This document shows, piece after piece, positions 26,606-36,467 of a DNA stretch of 64,000 nucleotides. Every line of letters starts with the position of its first letter. The first letter of the stretch is position 1. The DNA comes from Taibaiella lutea (GTDB lineage Bacteria > Bacteroidota > Bacteroidia > Chitinophagales > Chitinophagaceae), in assembly GCF_008629695.1 (NCBI RefSeq), contig NZ_VWSH01000003.1:186001-250000 (forward strand), given 5' to 3'. A model generated the notes under the pieces. That model made no database searches, was not told the DNA's origin, and saw only the letters and a program-made list of their open reading frames with translations. Position numbers and translations under genes: made by a program.

Positions 26606-27115
26606 TTAACCGTTGAATACTTTTTTCAAACCGATGTTACGTTTTTTAGCAACTTCGATTGGTTCTTTCATTTCGCTCAAAGCTTTAACTGTAGCTTTAA
26701 CCACGTTATGAGGATTAGCAGAACCTAAAGACTTAGCCAAAACGTCTGTGTAACCTGCCATTTCCAGAACAGCACGCATGCTGCCACCTGCAAGTACACC
26801 CGTACCATGTGCGGCTGGTTTAATCAAAACCTTTGCAGCGCCTGCTTTAGTCCACTGATCGTGAGGAACGGTACCATTCATTACCGGAACTTTGATCAGG
26901 TTTTTCTTAGCATCGTCAATGCCTTTAGCAATCGCTTCTTTTACTTCTTTAGCTTTACCCAAACCTTGTCCTACGATACCGTTACCGTTACCAACTACTA
27001 CAAGGGCAGAAAAACTGAAAGCGCGGCCACCTTTGGTAGTTTTTACTACGCGGTTGATGGCAACTACTTTGTCGGTTAATTCGACTTCTCCGGATTTAAC
27101 TCGGTTATTTGTCAT
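26606..27115 (-). CDS. rpsE: 30S ribosomal protein S5
   Basis: 169 residues. The double-stranded RNA-binding N-terminal part reads [20 protein letters not shown], with the loop [20 protein letters not shown]. The C-terminal domain has [21 protein letters not shown]. It contributes to decoding accuracy. The downstream spacer carries repeated AGATGT/GATATTAGA motifs. Confidence 0.97.
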   Translation of the reverse strand: MTNNRVKSGEVELTDKVVAINRVVKTTKGGRAFSFSALVVVGNGNGIVGQGLGKAKEVKEAIAKGIDDAKKNLIKVPVMNGTVPHDQWTKAGAAKVLIKPAAHGTGVLAGGSMRAVLEMAGYTDVLAKSLGSANPHNVVKATVKALSEMKEPIEVAKKRNIGLKKVFNG

Positions 27116-27252
27116 TTTATTTAGATGTGAGATATGAGGTTCCGATGTGAGATATAAGATGTGAGATATCGCTATCCTGAATCAATCTTAATCCTACTCT
27201 TCGCTCAAGATTTTTTAAAAATATTTATTTCAATTAATCAGGATGGATGAAA

Positions 27253-27615
27253 TTAGAATTTCAAACCACCTTCGCGTGCTCCGTCAGCTAATGACTTAAC
27301 ACGACCATGATACAAATAACCACCACGATCAAATACACAAGCTTCAATACCTAAAGCAACGGCTTTTTGAGCAATGATTTTACCAACGTTAGCCGCTTTC
27401 TCAGATTTTGTACCTGCTACTGCAGCTATATCTTTCTGACGTGAGTTAGCAGAAGCTAAAGTCGTGCCGGTTGCATCATCAATCAATTGTGCATAAATAT
27501 CTTTGTTGCTTCTAAAAACGGAAAGGCGTGGCTTTGTAGCAATACCGTTTACGTTTTTACGAATACGCCAACGCAACTTCTGACGACGTACTACTGTTTT
27601 TGCTGTTTTTGACAT
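27253..27615 (-). CDS. rplR: 50S ribosomal protein L18
   Basis: 120 residues: a basic N-terminus ([15 protein letters not shown]), [18 protein letters not shown] and the C-terminal [20 protein letters not shown]. It binds 5S rRNA with L5. The 203-base spacer to rplF contains a long A/T hairpin. Confidence 0.97.
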   Translation of the reverse strand: MSKTAKTVVRRQKLRWRIRKNVNGIATKPRLSVFRSNKDIYAQLIDDATGTTLASANSRQKDIAAVAGTKSEKAANVGKIIAQKAVALGIEACVFDRGGYLYHGRVKSLADGAREGGLKF

Positions 27616-27742
27616 TTTATTCTATTTGTACGGGCTCAACTTTGAGTTGTATTGGGCAATGAAACACATCCCTTTTTGATGCTATATTTCTTCACCCTTC
27701 AACGAACAACGTCGGCTTCCGAAGGTTACGATTTAATTACGG

Positions 27743-27815
27743 ATTTTGAATTTTGAATTTTTGATTTAGAAATGCATTTATCACATTTAAAATCAAAAAT
27801 TCAAAATCAAAAATT
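27743..27815. repeat. A/T hairpin in rplR-rplF spacer
   Basis: ATTTTGAATTTTTGATTTA (about 27750-27768) is matched, with one base of indel, by TAAAATCAAAAATTCAAAAT (27788-27807) in reverse complement. The arm is about 18 bp and the loop about 20 bases. No GC core and no T-run typical of a terminator. Confidence 0.6.
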
Positions 27816-27818
27816 ATA

Positions 27819-28373
27819 TTACTTACCTGCAGTTTTACCGGCTTTACGACGAACGATTTCACCTTGGAAACGAACACCTTTTCCTTTGTATGGTTCAGGT
27901 TTACGCAATCCACGAATCTTAGCAGCTACCTGACCTAACAATTGTTTGTCGATAGAAGTTAAAGTTACGCGTGGAGGTTGACCTTTTTCCATTGCAGCAG
28001 TTGCTGAAATTTCTTTTGGAAGATCGAAGATGATATTGTGTGAATAGCCTAAAGACATATCCAGTTGTTGGCCTGCTACGGCAGCACGATAACCCACACC
28101 GACTAATTCCAATACTTTAGTGTAACCATTAGTTACACCTTCCACCATGTTGTTGATCAAAGCACGGGTTAAACCATGAATTGCGCGGTGACGGATTTGG
28201 TCAGTTGGACGGGAGATAGTCACTTTACCATCAGCGATTTCAACTTTAAGGTCGCGGTCAACAGCTTGTTTAAGCTCACCTTTAGGACCTTTTACGGTTA
28301 CAACGTTAGCCGCATCAACAGTAACGGTAATTCCGGATGCCAATGTGATTGGCGCTTTTCCTACACGAGACAT
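27819..28373 (-). CDS. rplF: 50S ribosomal protein L6
   Basis: 184 residues: SRVGKAPITLASGITVTVDA at the start, VVTVKGPKGELKQAV, and the C-terminal signature RKPEPYKGKGVRFQGE. This is the first gene after the break in the spc cluster. It has its own consensus promoter about 145 bases upstream and so probably starts a second transcript, rplF-rplR-rpsE-rpmD-rplO-secY. Confidence 0.97.
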   Translation of the reverse strand: MSRVGKAPITLASGITVTVDAANVVTVKGPKGELKQAVDRDLKVEIADGKVTISRPTDQIRHRAIHGLTRALINNMVEGVTNGYTKVLELVGVGYRAAVAGQQLDMSLGYSHNIIFDLPKEISATAAMEKGQPPRVTLTSIDKQLLGQVAAKIRGLRKPEPYKGKGVRFQGEIVRRKAGKTAGK

Positions 28374-28517
28374 TTTTTGTGTAATTTGAAAATGTAAAAA
28401 ATCGGAAGAAGCTTTGCAGCTTTTTCCATTTGATTAAATATAAGGAAACCTGTTTTCAGCGCAGTATAGGAACGCTTAGATGGCGGGAATCCTCTTTACC
28501 CAAATTAATTGGGAGTG

Positions 28518-28550
28518 CAAAGGTATTGTATTTTTTGTTTAAAAGTGCAA
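28518..28550 (-). promoter_or_regulatory. Consensus promoter for rplF-secY
   Basis: On the minus strand: TTG (28548-28550), a 22-base spacer, and the -7 element TACCTTTG (28518-28525) followed by CACTCC. The 14 bases TACCTTTGCACTCC are identical to those at the rpsJ promoter. It lies inside the gap that splits the spc cluster. Confidence 0.7.
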
Positions 28551-28636
28551 TCAGATTAATTTATTTGAAATAAAGGAATCTGCGGATTCAGATAATAAAT
28601 CAACCTGTAACCTTGTTATTGATTTTGAACCAATAA

Positions 28637-28918
28637 CTATCTAATTGTAACTTTCCTGTAAATACATGGCATCATCTTGTAGCAACTTACAATAGCGCCG
28701 GGACATTAATGACTATATATCGTGACTGCGTTCTGCAGGAAAGCAAAAATGGTGATGCCTATTGTGGTGCCTGGTCGTCAGTCACCATGCAGGACATCGG
28801 AGATTTATTTTTAGGCAGAAATTTTACCGGAAAACTTGATGATGCCATACTTTTTAATAAGGAAATTAATCAGCGGGAGGTAAATAATCTGTTTACCATG
28901 GGAAATTGTTGCCTGTAA
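28637..28918 (+). pseudogene. Remnant of a LamG/concanavalin-like domain gene
   Basis: About 93 codons on the plus strand, open from just after a stop at 28634-28636. They encode the C-terminal half of a LamG-like jelly-roll: VNTWHHLVATYNSAGTLM, then TIYRDCVLQESKNG, LFLGRNFTGKLDDAILFN and KEINQREVNNLF. No start codon precedes the conserved W, no signal peptide is found, and nothing upstream continues the domain, so the 5' part is lost. It sits antisense between rpsH and rplF and keeps a terminator after its stop. It probably derives from a larger secreted gene. A short expressed protein from ATG 28709 is possible but would be half a domain. Confidence 0.75.
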
Positions 28919-28932
28919 TATTCACAAAATAA

Positions 28933-28965
28933 AAAAAGAGCAAATGTTCAAATTTGCTCTTTTTA
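28933..28965. terminator. Bidirectional terminator inside the spc cluster
   Basis: AAAAAGAGCAAAT pairs with ATTTGCTCTTTTT around a 6-base loop. It directly follows both the LamG remnant (plus) and rpsH (minus), and would end the rpsJ-rpsH transcript. Confidence 0.8.
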
Positions 28966-28987
28966 ATATTATATTATTAAGATAAGA

Positions 28988-29386
28988 TTACCAAACCTGG
29001 CAAAGAACCTCACCACCAACGTTTTGAGTGCGGGCTTCTTTATCTGTCATTACACCTTTTGATGTAGAAATGATAGCGATACCTAAACCATTTTTTACAC
29101 GACGAATATCGGATGGTTTAGCATATTGACGCAAACCCGGACGGCTTACACGCTCCAAAGAACGGATAACCGGCTCTTTGCTTTCAGCGTTATATTTCAA
29201 TGCAATCTTGATAAGACCTTGTTTGTTATCATCTTCAAATTTATATTTAAGGATATAACCTTTTTCGTATAAAATTTCAGTGATGCGTTTCTTCAAATTG
29301 GAAGCTGGTATTTCAACAATACGGTGGCGTGCCATTTGAGCATTACGAACGCGGGTAAGGAAATCTGCAATAGGATCAGTTACCAT
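28988..29386 (-). CDS. rpsH: 30S ribosomal protein S8
   Basis: 132 residues: [18 protein letters not shown] at the N-terminus, and [20 protein letters not shown] plus [20 protein letters not shown] at the end. It binds 16S rRNA and in many bacteria autoregulates the spc operon. Here it is the last gene before the terminator and LamG remnant that separate it from rplF. Confidence 0.97.
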   Translation of the reverse strand: MVTDPIADFLTRVRNAQMARHRIVEIPASNLKKRITEILYEKGYILKYKFEDDNKQGLIKIALKYNAESKEPVIRSLERVSRPGLRQYAKPSDIRRVKNGLGIAIISTSKGVMTDKEARTQNVGGEVLCQVW

Positions 29387-29493
29387 TTTAATCTTTTGTT
29401 TTTTTAAATAAGTTGATAATTGATGATAGTTACATGTTAAATCCGATTAAGGTTTTAACTGTCTTTTCATCTAATGTTTCAATCGTTGATAGA

Positions 29494-29763
29494 TTACCAG
29501 GAAGCTTTTTTAACACCTGGCAATTTACCATCCAATGCCATATCACGGAACATAACACGTGCTAAAGCAAATTGACGGATATATCCTTTTGGACGACCTG
29601 TAATTTGGCAACGGTTGTGAAGACGTACCGGAGAAGCATTCTTTGGTAATTTATCCAAAGCTTCAAAATCACCGGCTGCTTTAAGAGCTGCGCGTTTTTC
29701 AGCAAACTTTGCAACCATTTTCTCGCGCTTCTTTTGGCGTGCAATTATTGAATTTCTTGACAT
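29494..29763 (-). CDS. rpsN: 30S ribosomal protein S14 (zinc-free form)
   Basis: 89 residues: [20 protein letters not shown] and [20 protein letters not shown]. It is the long form and lacks the two CxxC pairs of the zinc form. It starts 3 bases after the rplE stop. Confidence 0.97.
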   Translation of the reverse strand: MSRNSIIARQKKREKMVAKFAEKRAALKAAGDFEALDKLPKNASPVRLHNRCQITGRPKGYIRQFALARVMFRDMALDGKLPGVKKASW

Positions 29764-29766
29764 ATC

Positions 29767-30342
29767 TTAGTTGTTGTCTTTTTTGATATTTTTAAAAGGC
29801 ATACCCATTTCTTTCAATAACTCATAAGCCTCTTCGTTAGTACGGGCCGTAGTTACGAAAGTGATATCCATACCGCTGATACGGCTAACTTTATCGATAT
29901 CAATCTCAGGGTAGATGATTTGTTCAGTAACACCGAAAGTGTAGTTACCATAACCATCAAATGCTTTATCATTGATACCTTTGAAATCACGTACACGTGG
30001 CAAAGAAACAGATACCAAACGATCCAGGAATTCGAACATGTTAGAACCACGCAAAGTTACGCGAGCTCCGATAGGCATATTCTTACGCAACTTAAAGTTG
30101 GAGATATCCTTTTTAGACATGGTAGGAACTGCTTTCTGACCAGCGATCATCGTCATTTCCTTTACAGCATCATCAACAAGTTTCTTGTCGGATACAGACC
30201 CTTTTACACCTTGGTTAAGACAAATCTTAACCAATTTAGGAACCTGCATTACAGAAGTGTAATTGAATTTCTTCATCAATGCAGATACTACTTCGTCTTT
30301 GTATTTTACCTGAAGACGCGGTTGGTAATTTACAGTGCTCAT
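29767..30342 (-). CDS. rplE: 50S ribosomal protein L5
   Basis: 191 residues: [42 protein letters not shown] and the C-terminal [20 protein letters not shown]. It binds 5S rRNA and contacts the P-site tRNA. Its ATG overlaps the rplX stop by one base (TAATG), so the two are translationally coupled. Confidence 0.97.
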   Translation of the reverse strand: MSTVNYQPRLQVKYKDEVVSALMKKFNYTSVMQVPKLVKICLNQGVKGSVSDKKLVDDAVKEMTMIAGQKAVPTMSKKDISNFKLRKNMPIGARVTLRGSNMFEFLDRLVSVSLPRVRDFKGINDKAFDGYGNYTFGVTEQIIYPEIDIDKVSRISGMDITFVTTARTNEEAYELLKEMGMPFKNIKKDNN

Positions 30343-30680
30343 TATTTAATTTCTTGACCTGTTTTTTTAGATATACGAATCGCTTTACCGTCTTTACGTT
30401 CTGTACGAACGCGAACAGGAGCTTTCGCTTTTGCATCCCACAACTGTACATTAGAGATGTGGATAGTGGCTTCTTCTTTTACGATTCCGCCTTGTGGATT
30501 TTTTGCACTTGGTTTTTGGTGTTTAGTTCTGATGTTAACACCTTCAACCAAAACGCGCGCTTCCTGCGGATATACAGCCAGCACATTGTGAGGAGTAGTT
30601 CTGTTTTTGTCGTTTCCGGCAATAACAATTACTTGGTCACCTTTTTTAATGCTGAACTTAGGTTTGAATCTAGTACTCAT
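30342..30680 (-). CDS. rplX: 50S ribosomal protein L24
   Basis: 112 residues with a KOW motif: [18 protein letters not shown], then [16 protein letters not shown] and ISNVQLWD. It is an early-assembly protein at the polypeptide exit. The stop overlaps the rplE start. Confidence 0.97.
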   Translation of the reverse strand: MSTRFKPKFSIKKGDQVIVIAGNDKNRTTPHNVLAVYPQEARVLVEGVNIRTKHQKPSAKNPQGGIVKEEATIHISNVQLWDAKAKAPVRVRTERKDGKAIRISKKTGQEIK

Positions 30681-30740
30681 TTCTTTAGATCTTGAGCCGC
30701 TTTTATATGAACGGGCGGCAAAGGTACGAAAATATTTTTA

Positions 30741-31109
30741 TTATAATACTTCTGGTGCAAGAGAAACAATTTTCATGTATCCTTTGTCACGCAATTCACG
30801 GGCAACCGGCCCGAAAATACGAGTACCACGAGGATCATCGGAATTGTTTAAAAGCACTACTGCGTTATCGTCAAAGCTGATGTACGAACCATCTTTACGA
30901 CGTAATTTGTTTTTTGTACGAACGATAACGGCTTTACTTACAGTACCTTTTTTCACACCACCTGAAGGGATTGAATCTTTTACTGTAACTACGATTTTAT
31001 CGCCAATACCTGCATATACCTGACCGCTATTGCCTAGTACGCGAATGCAAAGTACTTCTTTAGCGCCGCTGTTATCTGCTACATTGAGCCTTGATTCCTG
31101 CTGTATCAT
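30741..31109 (-). CDS. rplN: 50S ribosomal protein L14
   Basis: 122 residues: [35 protein letters not shown] and [19 protein letters not shown]. It bridges the subunits next to L19. The spacer to rpsQ is 209 bases and AT-rich. Confidence 0.97.
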   Translation of the reverse strand: MIQQESRLNVADNSGAKEVLCIRVLGNSGQVYAGIGDKIVVTVKDSIPSGGVKKGTVSKAVIVRTKNKLRRKDGSYISFDDNAVVLLNNSDDPRGTRIFGPVARELRDKGYMKIVSLAPEVL

Positions 31110-31318
31110 TTTATGATTAAATTAAAAAGTCAAAATTCAAGAGGCAAAAATATTTTTCAATTCCGCCTAAGCTGTTTCAACTTTTGTTGCTTTTTAAATT
31201 GATTATGGTGTACTTATTTTTCCACCGTTAATAACGAAAAGAGGCTAATTATAATTTCAATTCCAAAGCTAAAGAGGTCAGATTTTGACTTTTGCCTTTT
31301 GAATTTTTCCTTTGGAAA

Positions 31319-31582
31319 TTATTTAGCTTTTTCAATAACTTCTACCAATCTCCAACGTTTTGTTTTGCTCAACGGACGGGTTTCCATGATACGTACTGTA
31401 TCACCAATTCCGCATACGTTGGTCTCATCATGAGCGTGAAACTTGGTAGTTTTTTTAAGGAATTTACCGTAAAAAGGGTGTTTCACTTTACGTTCTACAG
31501 CTACTGTAATGGTTTTATCCATTTTATCGCTGGTAACAAGCCCTATACGGCTTTTCCTGGTTTTTCTTTCTACTACTGACAT
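31319..31582 (-). CDS. rpsQ: 30S ribosomal protein S17
   Basis: 87 residues: [39 protein letters not shown] and [22 protein letters not shown]-fold protein that binds 16S rRNA. 25 bases after rpmC. Confidence 0.97.
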   Translation of the reverse strand: MSVVERKTRKSRIGLVTSDKMDKTITVAVERKVKHPFYGKFLKKTTKFHAHDETNVCGIGDTVRIMETRPLSKTKRWRLVEVIEKAK

Positions 31583-31607
31583 TATGAAAGATGTTGAATT
31601 CGTTTAA

Positions 31608-31820
31608 TTAAGATGCTAATTGTCTTTTACGTTGTTCTGTTTTCAACGTTGCAATCGTACGGCGAATGCTGCGGATAATCATCGGATTTTCGATTGGATT
31701 AACTGCATGGCTGAACTTGGTTTTTTTCAAGCGCAGGGTTTCTTCACCTATTTTGTCGTTAAGAGCTTCCATGCTTAATGCACTTAGATTCTCAACTTGC
31801 GCTGCTTTTGACTTTGCCAT
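31608..31820 (-). CDS. rpmC: 50S ribosomal protein L29
   Basis: 70 residues, two helices: LSMEALNDKIGEETLRLKKT, then SHAVNPIENPMIIRSIRRTI. It lies at the exit tunnel rim, where it helps form the SRP and trigger factor docking site. The N-terminal MAKSKAAQVENL is a short extension. Confidence 0.95.
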   Translation of the reverse strand: MAKSKAAQVENLSALSMEALNDKIGEETLRLKKTKFSHAVNPIENPMIIRSIRRTIATLKTEQRKRQLAS

Positions 31821-31980
31821 TTTTTTATGATTTTAGATATTGAATTTTTGATGCTGGATGATTGACCTTCGAATCAAGTAACCGCCATCAACTTTTCAAA
31901 TCTTGTTTTTAATTGTTGATTTATCATTTTGAACTTCAAATGGCATCATCTAAAATTCAAAATCACACTTTCAAAATTCC

Positions 31981-32403
31981 TTAGCTTGCTGCGTAATCAG
32001 GGCGAACTACGAATTTGGTTTTGATTGGTAATTTCTGAGCAGCCAATTCAAATGCGCCACGTGCAATTTCTTCAGAAACGCCGTCACATTCAAACATGAT
32101 ACGACCCGGTTTTACAACAGCAGCCCAATATTCAAGACTACCTTTACCTTTACCCATACGTACTTCTGCAGGCTTAGCTGTGATTGGTTTATCAGGGAAG
32201 ATGCGAATCCAAACATTACCTTCACGTTTCATGTGACGGGTAAGTGCCTGACGTGCTGCTTCAATTTGACGGTTAGTGATCCAGATTGGCTCCATAGCCT
32301 TAAGACCGAAAGAACCGAAAGAGATGGTAGAACCACGTTCTGCATTACCTCTGATACGTCCTTTATGCTGCTTACGATGCTTTACTCTTTTTGGTTGTAA
32401 CAT
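31981..32403 (-). CDS. rplP: 50S ribosomal protein L16
   Basis: 140 residues: [39 protein letters not shown] and [20 protein letters not shown]. It is needed for peptidyl transferase centre architecture. The 160-base spacer to rpmC is low complexity. Confidence 0.97.
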   Translation of the reverse strand: MLQPKRVKHRKQHKGRIRGNAERGSTISFGSFGLKAMEPIWITNRQIEAARQALTRHMKREGNVWIRIFPDKPITAKPAEVRMGKGKGSLEYWAAVVKPGRIMFECDGVSEEIARGAFELAAQKLPIKTKFVVRPDYAAS

Positions 32404-32417
32404 TGTATTATTTTTTT

Positions 32418-32562
32418 AGTATCAAGACACCAGTATCAAGACTTAAGTATCAAGTATCAAGACTTAAAAATGTTATTATAATATGGTAATAAGGACGAAG
32501 TATTCAGATTTTTTGTCTTAAATATCAAAATCATTCGGTATTGAAGCCTTGATACTAAATAC
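32418..32562. repeat. TATCAAGAC repeats in rplP-rpsC spacer
   Basis: Repeats of (AG)TATCAAG(AC) occur at 32418-32468, with inverted copies (CTTGATACT) near 32547-32556. The 180-base spacer is otherwise AT-rich with no gene. Confidence 0.55.
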
Positions 32563-32583
32563 TGTATACTTACTACTCAAAAA

Positions 32584-33393
32584 TTAATCTTTCTTTGGAG
32601 CACCGCCACGGCCTTGTCCGCCACGGTTACCACCTTGACCACCGCCACGGTTGTTGCCACCACCTCTACGGTCGTTGCCACCGCCTCTGTGATCTCTGCG
32701 TGGTTCATCACCACCTCTGCGATCAGAAGCACCGCTTGTTAAGTTTGGATTCAAATCGCGTTTGCCTAAAACCTCACCTTTACAGATCCAGATTTTCAAA
32801 CCGATTTTACCATAAACTGTCATTGCATATACAGAAGCGTAATCGATGTCCATACGGAAAGTATGTAATGGAGTACGACCTTGTTTGATTTCTTCACTAC
32901 GTGCAATCTCAGCACCACCTAAACGGCCACCTGCTTTGATTTTGATACCTTCAGCACCCATACGCATTGCAGTTGAGATTGCCATTTTGATAGCACGTTT
33001 GTAAGATACACGGCCTTCAATCTGACGAGCAATAGACTCACCTACAATCTGAGCATCCAATTCAGGACGACGGATCTCCATGATGTTGATCTGAACGTCG
33101 CTGTTACCAGTCAACTTCTTCAGCTCTTCTTTAATTCTATCAACTTCCTGACCGCCTTTACCAATAATGATACCAGGTTTAGACGTGTGGATAGTGATAA
33201 TCAATTTTCCAAGTGTACGCTCGATAACGATACGGGCAACGCCGCCTTTATTGATACGTGCATTAAGATAAGTACGGATTTTGTGATCTTCAACCACTTT
33301 ACCGCCGAAATCTTTTGGATTGCTGAACCACATAGAATCCCAACCACGGATAATTCCTAAACGGTTACCTATCGGATTTGCTTTTTGACCCAT
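32584..33393 (-). CDS. rpsC: 30S ribosomal protein S3 with Arg/Gly-rich C-terminal tail
   Basis: 269 residues. The N-terminal and KH domains are normal ([38 protein letters not shown]), as is the C-terminal domain to about residue 215 ([19 protein letters not shown]). After it comes a tail of about 50 residues of low complexity with repeated [12 protein letters not shown] and GRGG units, ending APKKD. E. coli S3 is 233 residues, so the tail is an addition. Such RGG-like tails bind RNA; a role at the mRNA entry site is inference. Confidence 0.96.
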   Translation of the reverse strand: MGQKANPIGNRLGIIRGWDSMWFSNPKDFGGKVVEDHKIRTYLNARINKGGVARIVIERTLGKLIITIHTSKPGIIIGKGGQEVDRIKEELKKLTGNSDVQINIMEIRRPELDAQIVGESIARQIEGRVSYKRAIKMAISTAMRMGAEGIKIKAGGRLGGAEIARSEEIKQGRTPLHTFRMDIDYASVYAMTVYGKIGLKIWICKGEVLGKRDLNPNLTSGASDRRGGDEPRRDHRGGGNDRRGGGNNRGGGQGGNRGGQGRGGAPKKD

Positions 33394-33407
33394 TTTCTTT
33401 TGATTAT

Positions 33408-33517
33408 GAATTTTGGATTTTTGATTTTGGATGATTTATTCAAAACCAAATCCTTAATTAATATTGTTAGTTATACTTTTGGAAACGAATTGGATAACCA
33501 TTCAAAATCCAAAATTC
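33408..33517. repeat. Inverted repeat in rpsC-rplV spacer
   Basis: GAATTTTGGATTTTTGA (33408-33424) is matched in reverse complement by TCAAAATCCAAAATTC (33502-33517), with one base of slippage. It is the same A/T-rich type of arm as in the rplR-rplF spacer. Confidence 0.6.
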
Positions 33518-33521
33518 AAAT

Positions 33522-33878
33522 TTATTTTGCTGCTACTACTTTGCTGTCAACAGTAATTGTTACGTGGTTACTGCGTTTGCGTTGGCGATATGCGCGACCT
33601 TGCGGTGCAGGCAACATACGCTTTAACATACGGCCACCATCAACCATAATTGTTTTTACAACAAGATTAGCGGTTGCTACATCAGCACCTTCATTTTTTT
33701 GTTTCCAGTTGTCAATTGCACTCAGCAATAATTTTTCCAAAGGAACAGATGGGTGCTTAGTATTGAATTTAAGAACATTCAAAGCTTTTTCTACTTCCAT
33801 GCCACGGATCAAATCTGCCAAAAGGCGCATCTTGCGTGGAGATGTAGGTTGATTGCGTAAACGAGCTGTTGCTTCCAT
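33522..33878 (-). CDS. rplV: 50S ribosomal protein L22
   Basis: 118 residues: [34 protein letters not shown] and [20 protein letters not shown] (the tunnel hairpin region). It spans the exit tunnel. Confidence 0.97.
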   Translation of the reverse strand: MEATARLRNQPTSPRKMRLLADLIRGMEVEKALNVLKFNTKHPSVPLEKLLLSAIDNWKQKNEGADVATANLVVKTIMVDGGRMLKRMLPAPQGRAYRQRKRSNHVTITVDSKVVAAK

Positions 33879-34013
33879 TTTAATTTGATAATTTGATGAT
33901 TAGTCAATTTGATAATTTACCAATCGTATAATTTAGCTCAGAGCTAACGTTATAATTTATTTTATTTTCAACTTTCAATTCATTAGCCAATCATCAAATC
34001 AGCTAATCAACTC

Positions 34014-34286
34014 TTATTTTTTCTTATCACCACTGTGACCTCTGAAGTTACGTGTAGGAGCAAATTCACCTAATTTGTGACCTACCATGTATTCAGTTAC
34101 ATACACCGGGATAAACTTGTTACCATTGTGTACTGCAAAAGTGTGACCTACAAAATCAGGAGTGATTGTAGAGCGACGGCTCCATGTTTTCACAACTGTT
34201 CTTTTAGCACCTTCGCCACTCATCTTTGCTACTTTCTCTTCAAGATTGTGGTCAACGTAAGGACCTTTTTTAATTGAACGACCCAT
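34014..34286 (-). CDS. rpsS: 30S ribosomal protein S19
   Basis: 90 residues: [38 protein letters not shown] and [19 protein letters not shown]. It is in the 30S head and contacts the A-site finger. Confidence 0.97.
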   Translation of the reverse strand: MGRSIKKGPYVDHNLEEKVAKMSGEGAKRTVVKTWSRRSTITPDFVGHTFAVHNGNKFIPVYVTEYMVGHKLGEFAPTRNFRGHSGDKKK

Positions 34287-34429
34287 TTAAATTGGTGTTT
34301 TTGATGATTTGATGCCAATTGCTCAACATCCATTTTATCGTGTTAATGTATATTATAAATTGTCTAATTGTTGTATCGCTAAATGGTTTTAAAACAATTG
34401 AACCATACAACAATTAAACAACAGCTTTC

Positions 34430-35281
34430 TTATTTCTTAGCTTTACCAGACAATTTCTTTCCGTCGCGACGTTGGATAATCAGTTTGTTTGAATCTTTAG
34501 TCAGGCTACGTGTTTTCTCTCCTTTAGCATATTTACCTGTACGGCTACGTGGGTGACCACCGGAAGATTTACCTTCACCACCACCCATCGGGTGATCTAC
34601 AGGGTTCATCGCAACACCACGTACACGTGGACGTTCACCTTTCCAACGGTTAGCACCTGCTTTACCGGCTCTTGTTAAAGCGTGGTCAGAGTTAGAAACG
34701 ATACCAACTGTAGCGATACAAGAACTTAATATTTTACGCAATTCGCCACTTGGCATTTTAATAACTGCATATTTTTCTTCTTTAGCGTTCAACTGAGCAT
34801 AAGTACCTGCTGAACGGGCCATTGCACCACCTTTACCCGGTTGCATTTCAATATTGTGAATTACAGTACCAAGAGGCATGTTTTTCAACAATAAAGCATT
34901 ACCAACTTCAGGAGCAACGTTATCACCGGAGATAACTTTTGTACCTACTTCAAGACCCTGAGGTGCAATGATGTAACGTTTTTCACCATCAGCATAAGCC
35001 AACAAAGCGATGAAAGCTGTACGGTTTGGATCGTATTCGATACTTTTAACAGTAGCAGGAATATCTTTCTTGTTACGTTTAAAGTCGATGATACGGTATT
35101 TTTGTTTATGACCACCACCGATATTGCGCATTACCTGACGGCCTTGCACATTACGGCCTGCAGTGCTTTTCTTTGGAGCTAACAAACTCTTTTCAGGAGT
35201 GTCAGTTGTAATTTCTGCGTATGCATTACCTACTCTCCAACGGGTACCCGCACTGGTAGGTTTATATTTACGTAAAGCCAT
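34430..35281 (-). CDS. rplB: 50S ribosomal protein L2
   Basis: 283 residues: [39 protein letters not shown] and the peptidyl-transferase region [20 protein letters not shown]. It is slightly longer than the usual length of about 274. Confidence 0.97.
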   Translation of the reverse strand: MALRKYKPTSAGTRWRVGNAYAEITTDTPEKSLLAPKKSTAGRNVQGRQVMRNIGGGHKQKYRIIDFKRNKKDIPATVKSIEYDPNRTAFIALLAYADGEKRYIIAPQGLEVGTKVISGDNVAPEVGNALLLKNMPLGTVIHNIEMQPGKGGAMARSAGTYAQLNAKEEKYAVIKMPSGELRKILSSCIATVGIVSNSDHALTRAGKAGANRWKGERPRVRGVAMNPVDHPMGGGEGKSSGGHPRSRTGKYAKGEKTRSLTKDSNKLIIQRRDGKKLSGKAKK

Positions 35282-35390
35282 TTTCTTTTTTGTTTGACAA
35301 TTAGTTCGTCTTCCGATTCACTAATTAATTTTATAGTTTGTTGTTAGCGGTGGTACTATTCAGCCACCATTCCTGATTGTTTCGTTTTTC

Positions 35391-35687
35391 TTAGAAAGCG
35401 AACAAATCAATGTTTTCACCGTCAGCAAGAGTTACGATTGCTTTTTTGAAAGATTGTTTACGGCCAGAGATAAAACCGGCTTTTGTAAAACGACTTTTGC
35501 TTTTTGCAGGCATAACGATAGTGTTTACATCAGTAACCTTAACGTTATAAAACTCTTCAACTGCAGCTTTAATTTCTAATTTGTTAGAACGCTTGTCAAC
35601 TACGAATGTGTAACGGTTTTGTTTTTCCATTTGACCGTTCACTTTTTCAGTAACTTTTGGACGAAGCAATACTTCAGAAAGTCTCAT
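35391..35687 (-). CDS. rplW: 50S ribosomal protein L23
   Basis: 98 residues: VLLRPKVTEKVNGQMEKQNR, YTFVVDKRSNKLEIKAAVEE and VTDVNTIVMPAKSK. It is at the exit site and is the main docking site for trigger factor. Confidence 0.96.
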   Translation of the reverse strand: MRLSEVLLRPKVTEKVNGQMEKQNRYTFVVDKRSNKLEIKAAVEEFYNVKVTDVNTIVMPAKSKSRFTKAGFISGRKQSFKKAIVTLADGENIDLFAF

Positions 35688-35766
35688 TGTTATTTATTTT
35701 TAAACACTTACTAACCTTTAGAGGTTATAAAAGCGTGTAATTTTAATTTATTTTCACCTGTTGCAA

Positions 35767-36402
35767 TTAAGCAACTTCAACAACTTCTTCAGTGAAAACT
35801 TTAGCGGCACTTTCAGTCAACACGATTGTGTTTGCGTGAACGATGTCGTAAGTATTGATATCACTTAATACACTTGCTTTTACTCTTGGAACGTTACGTA
35901 AGCTCAGGTAAAGATTTTGATCGTAATCAACATTAACCATCAATAATTTCTTACCATTCAATTTAAGACCGTTCAGAACGCTCAAAAATGCTTTAGTGCT
36001 TGGCTTTTCAATTTTGATATCTTCAACTACTACGATGTTCTTAGCTTGAGCTTTGTATGTCAATGCAGACATTTTAGCCAAATCTTTAACCTTACGGTTC
36101 AATTTGAAATCATAGCTGTGTGGAAGAGGACCGTTAATAGTACCACCACCTTTGTATAAAGGGTTGCGGATATTACCTTTACGGGAACCACCTGTACCTT
36201 TCTGACGGTGAAGCTTGCGGGAAGAACCTTTAACTTCAGCACGTGTTTTGGTTTTGTGAGTACCTAAACGTTGAGCCGCTAAGTATTGCTTTACAGCAAG
36301 GTAAATAACGTGATCGTTAGGTTCGATATTGAAAATATCTTCCGGTAATTCTACGCTACGGCCGGTATTTTCACCTTTGCTATTTAAAACTTCGATTTGC
36401 AT
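35767..36402 (-). CDS. rplD: 50S ribosomal protein L4
   Basis: 211 residues: GSSRKLHRQKGTGGSRKGNI, GGTINGPLPHSYDFKLNRKV and the C-terminal DIVHANTIVLTESA. It lines the exit tunnel. In enteric bacteria it also autoregulates the S10 operon; no such leader is visible here. Confidence 0.97.
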   Translation of the reverse strand: MQIEVLNSKGENTGRSVELPEDIFNIEPNDHVIYLAVKQYLAAQRLGTHKTKTRAEVKGSSRKLHRQKGTGGSRKGNIRNPLYKGGGTINGPLPHSYDFKLNRKVKDLAKMSALTYKAQAKNIVVVEDIKIEKPSTKAFLSVLNGLKLNGKKLLMVNVDYDQNLYLSLRNVPRVKASVLSDINTYDIVHANTIVLTESAAKVFTEEVVEVA

Positions 36403-36467
36403 TTCTTATAATTTTTAGCTTGTTAGCTAATTGAAATATTTGTTGTTCCGGAATTACACCGGATTAA

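Noticed and set aside
28709-28918. Intact 69-residue gene inside the ribosomal cluster
   Set aside because: The LamG homology extends upstream of its ATG to about 28637 without a start codon, so it is better described as a gene remnant.
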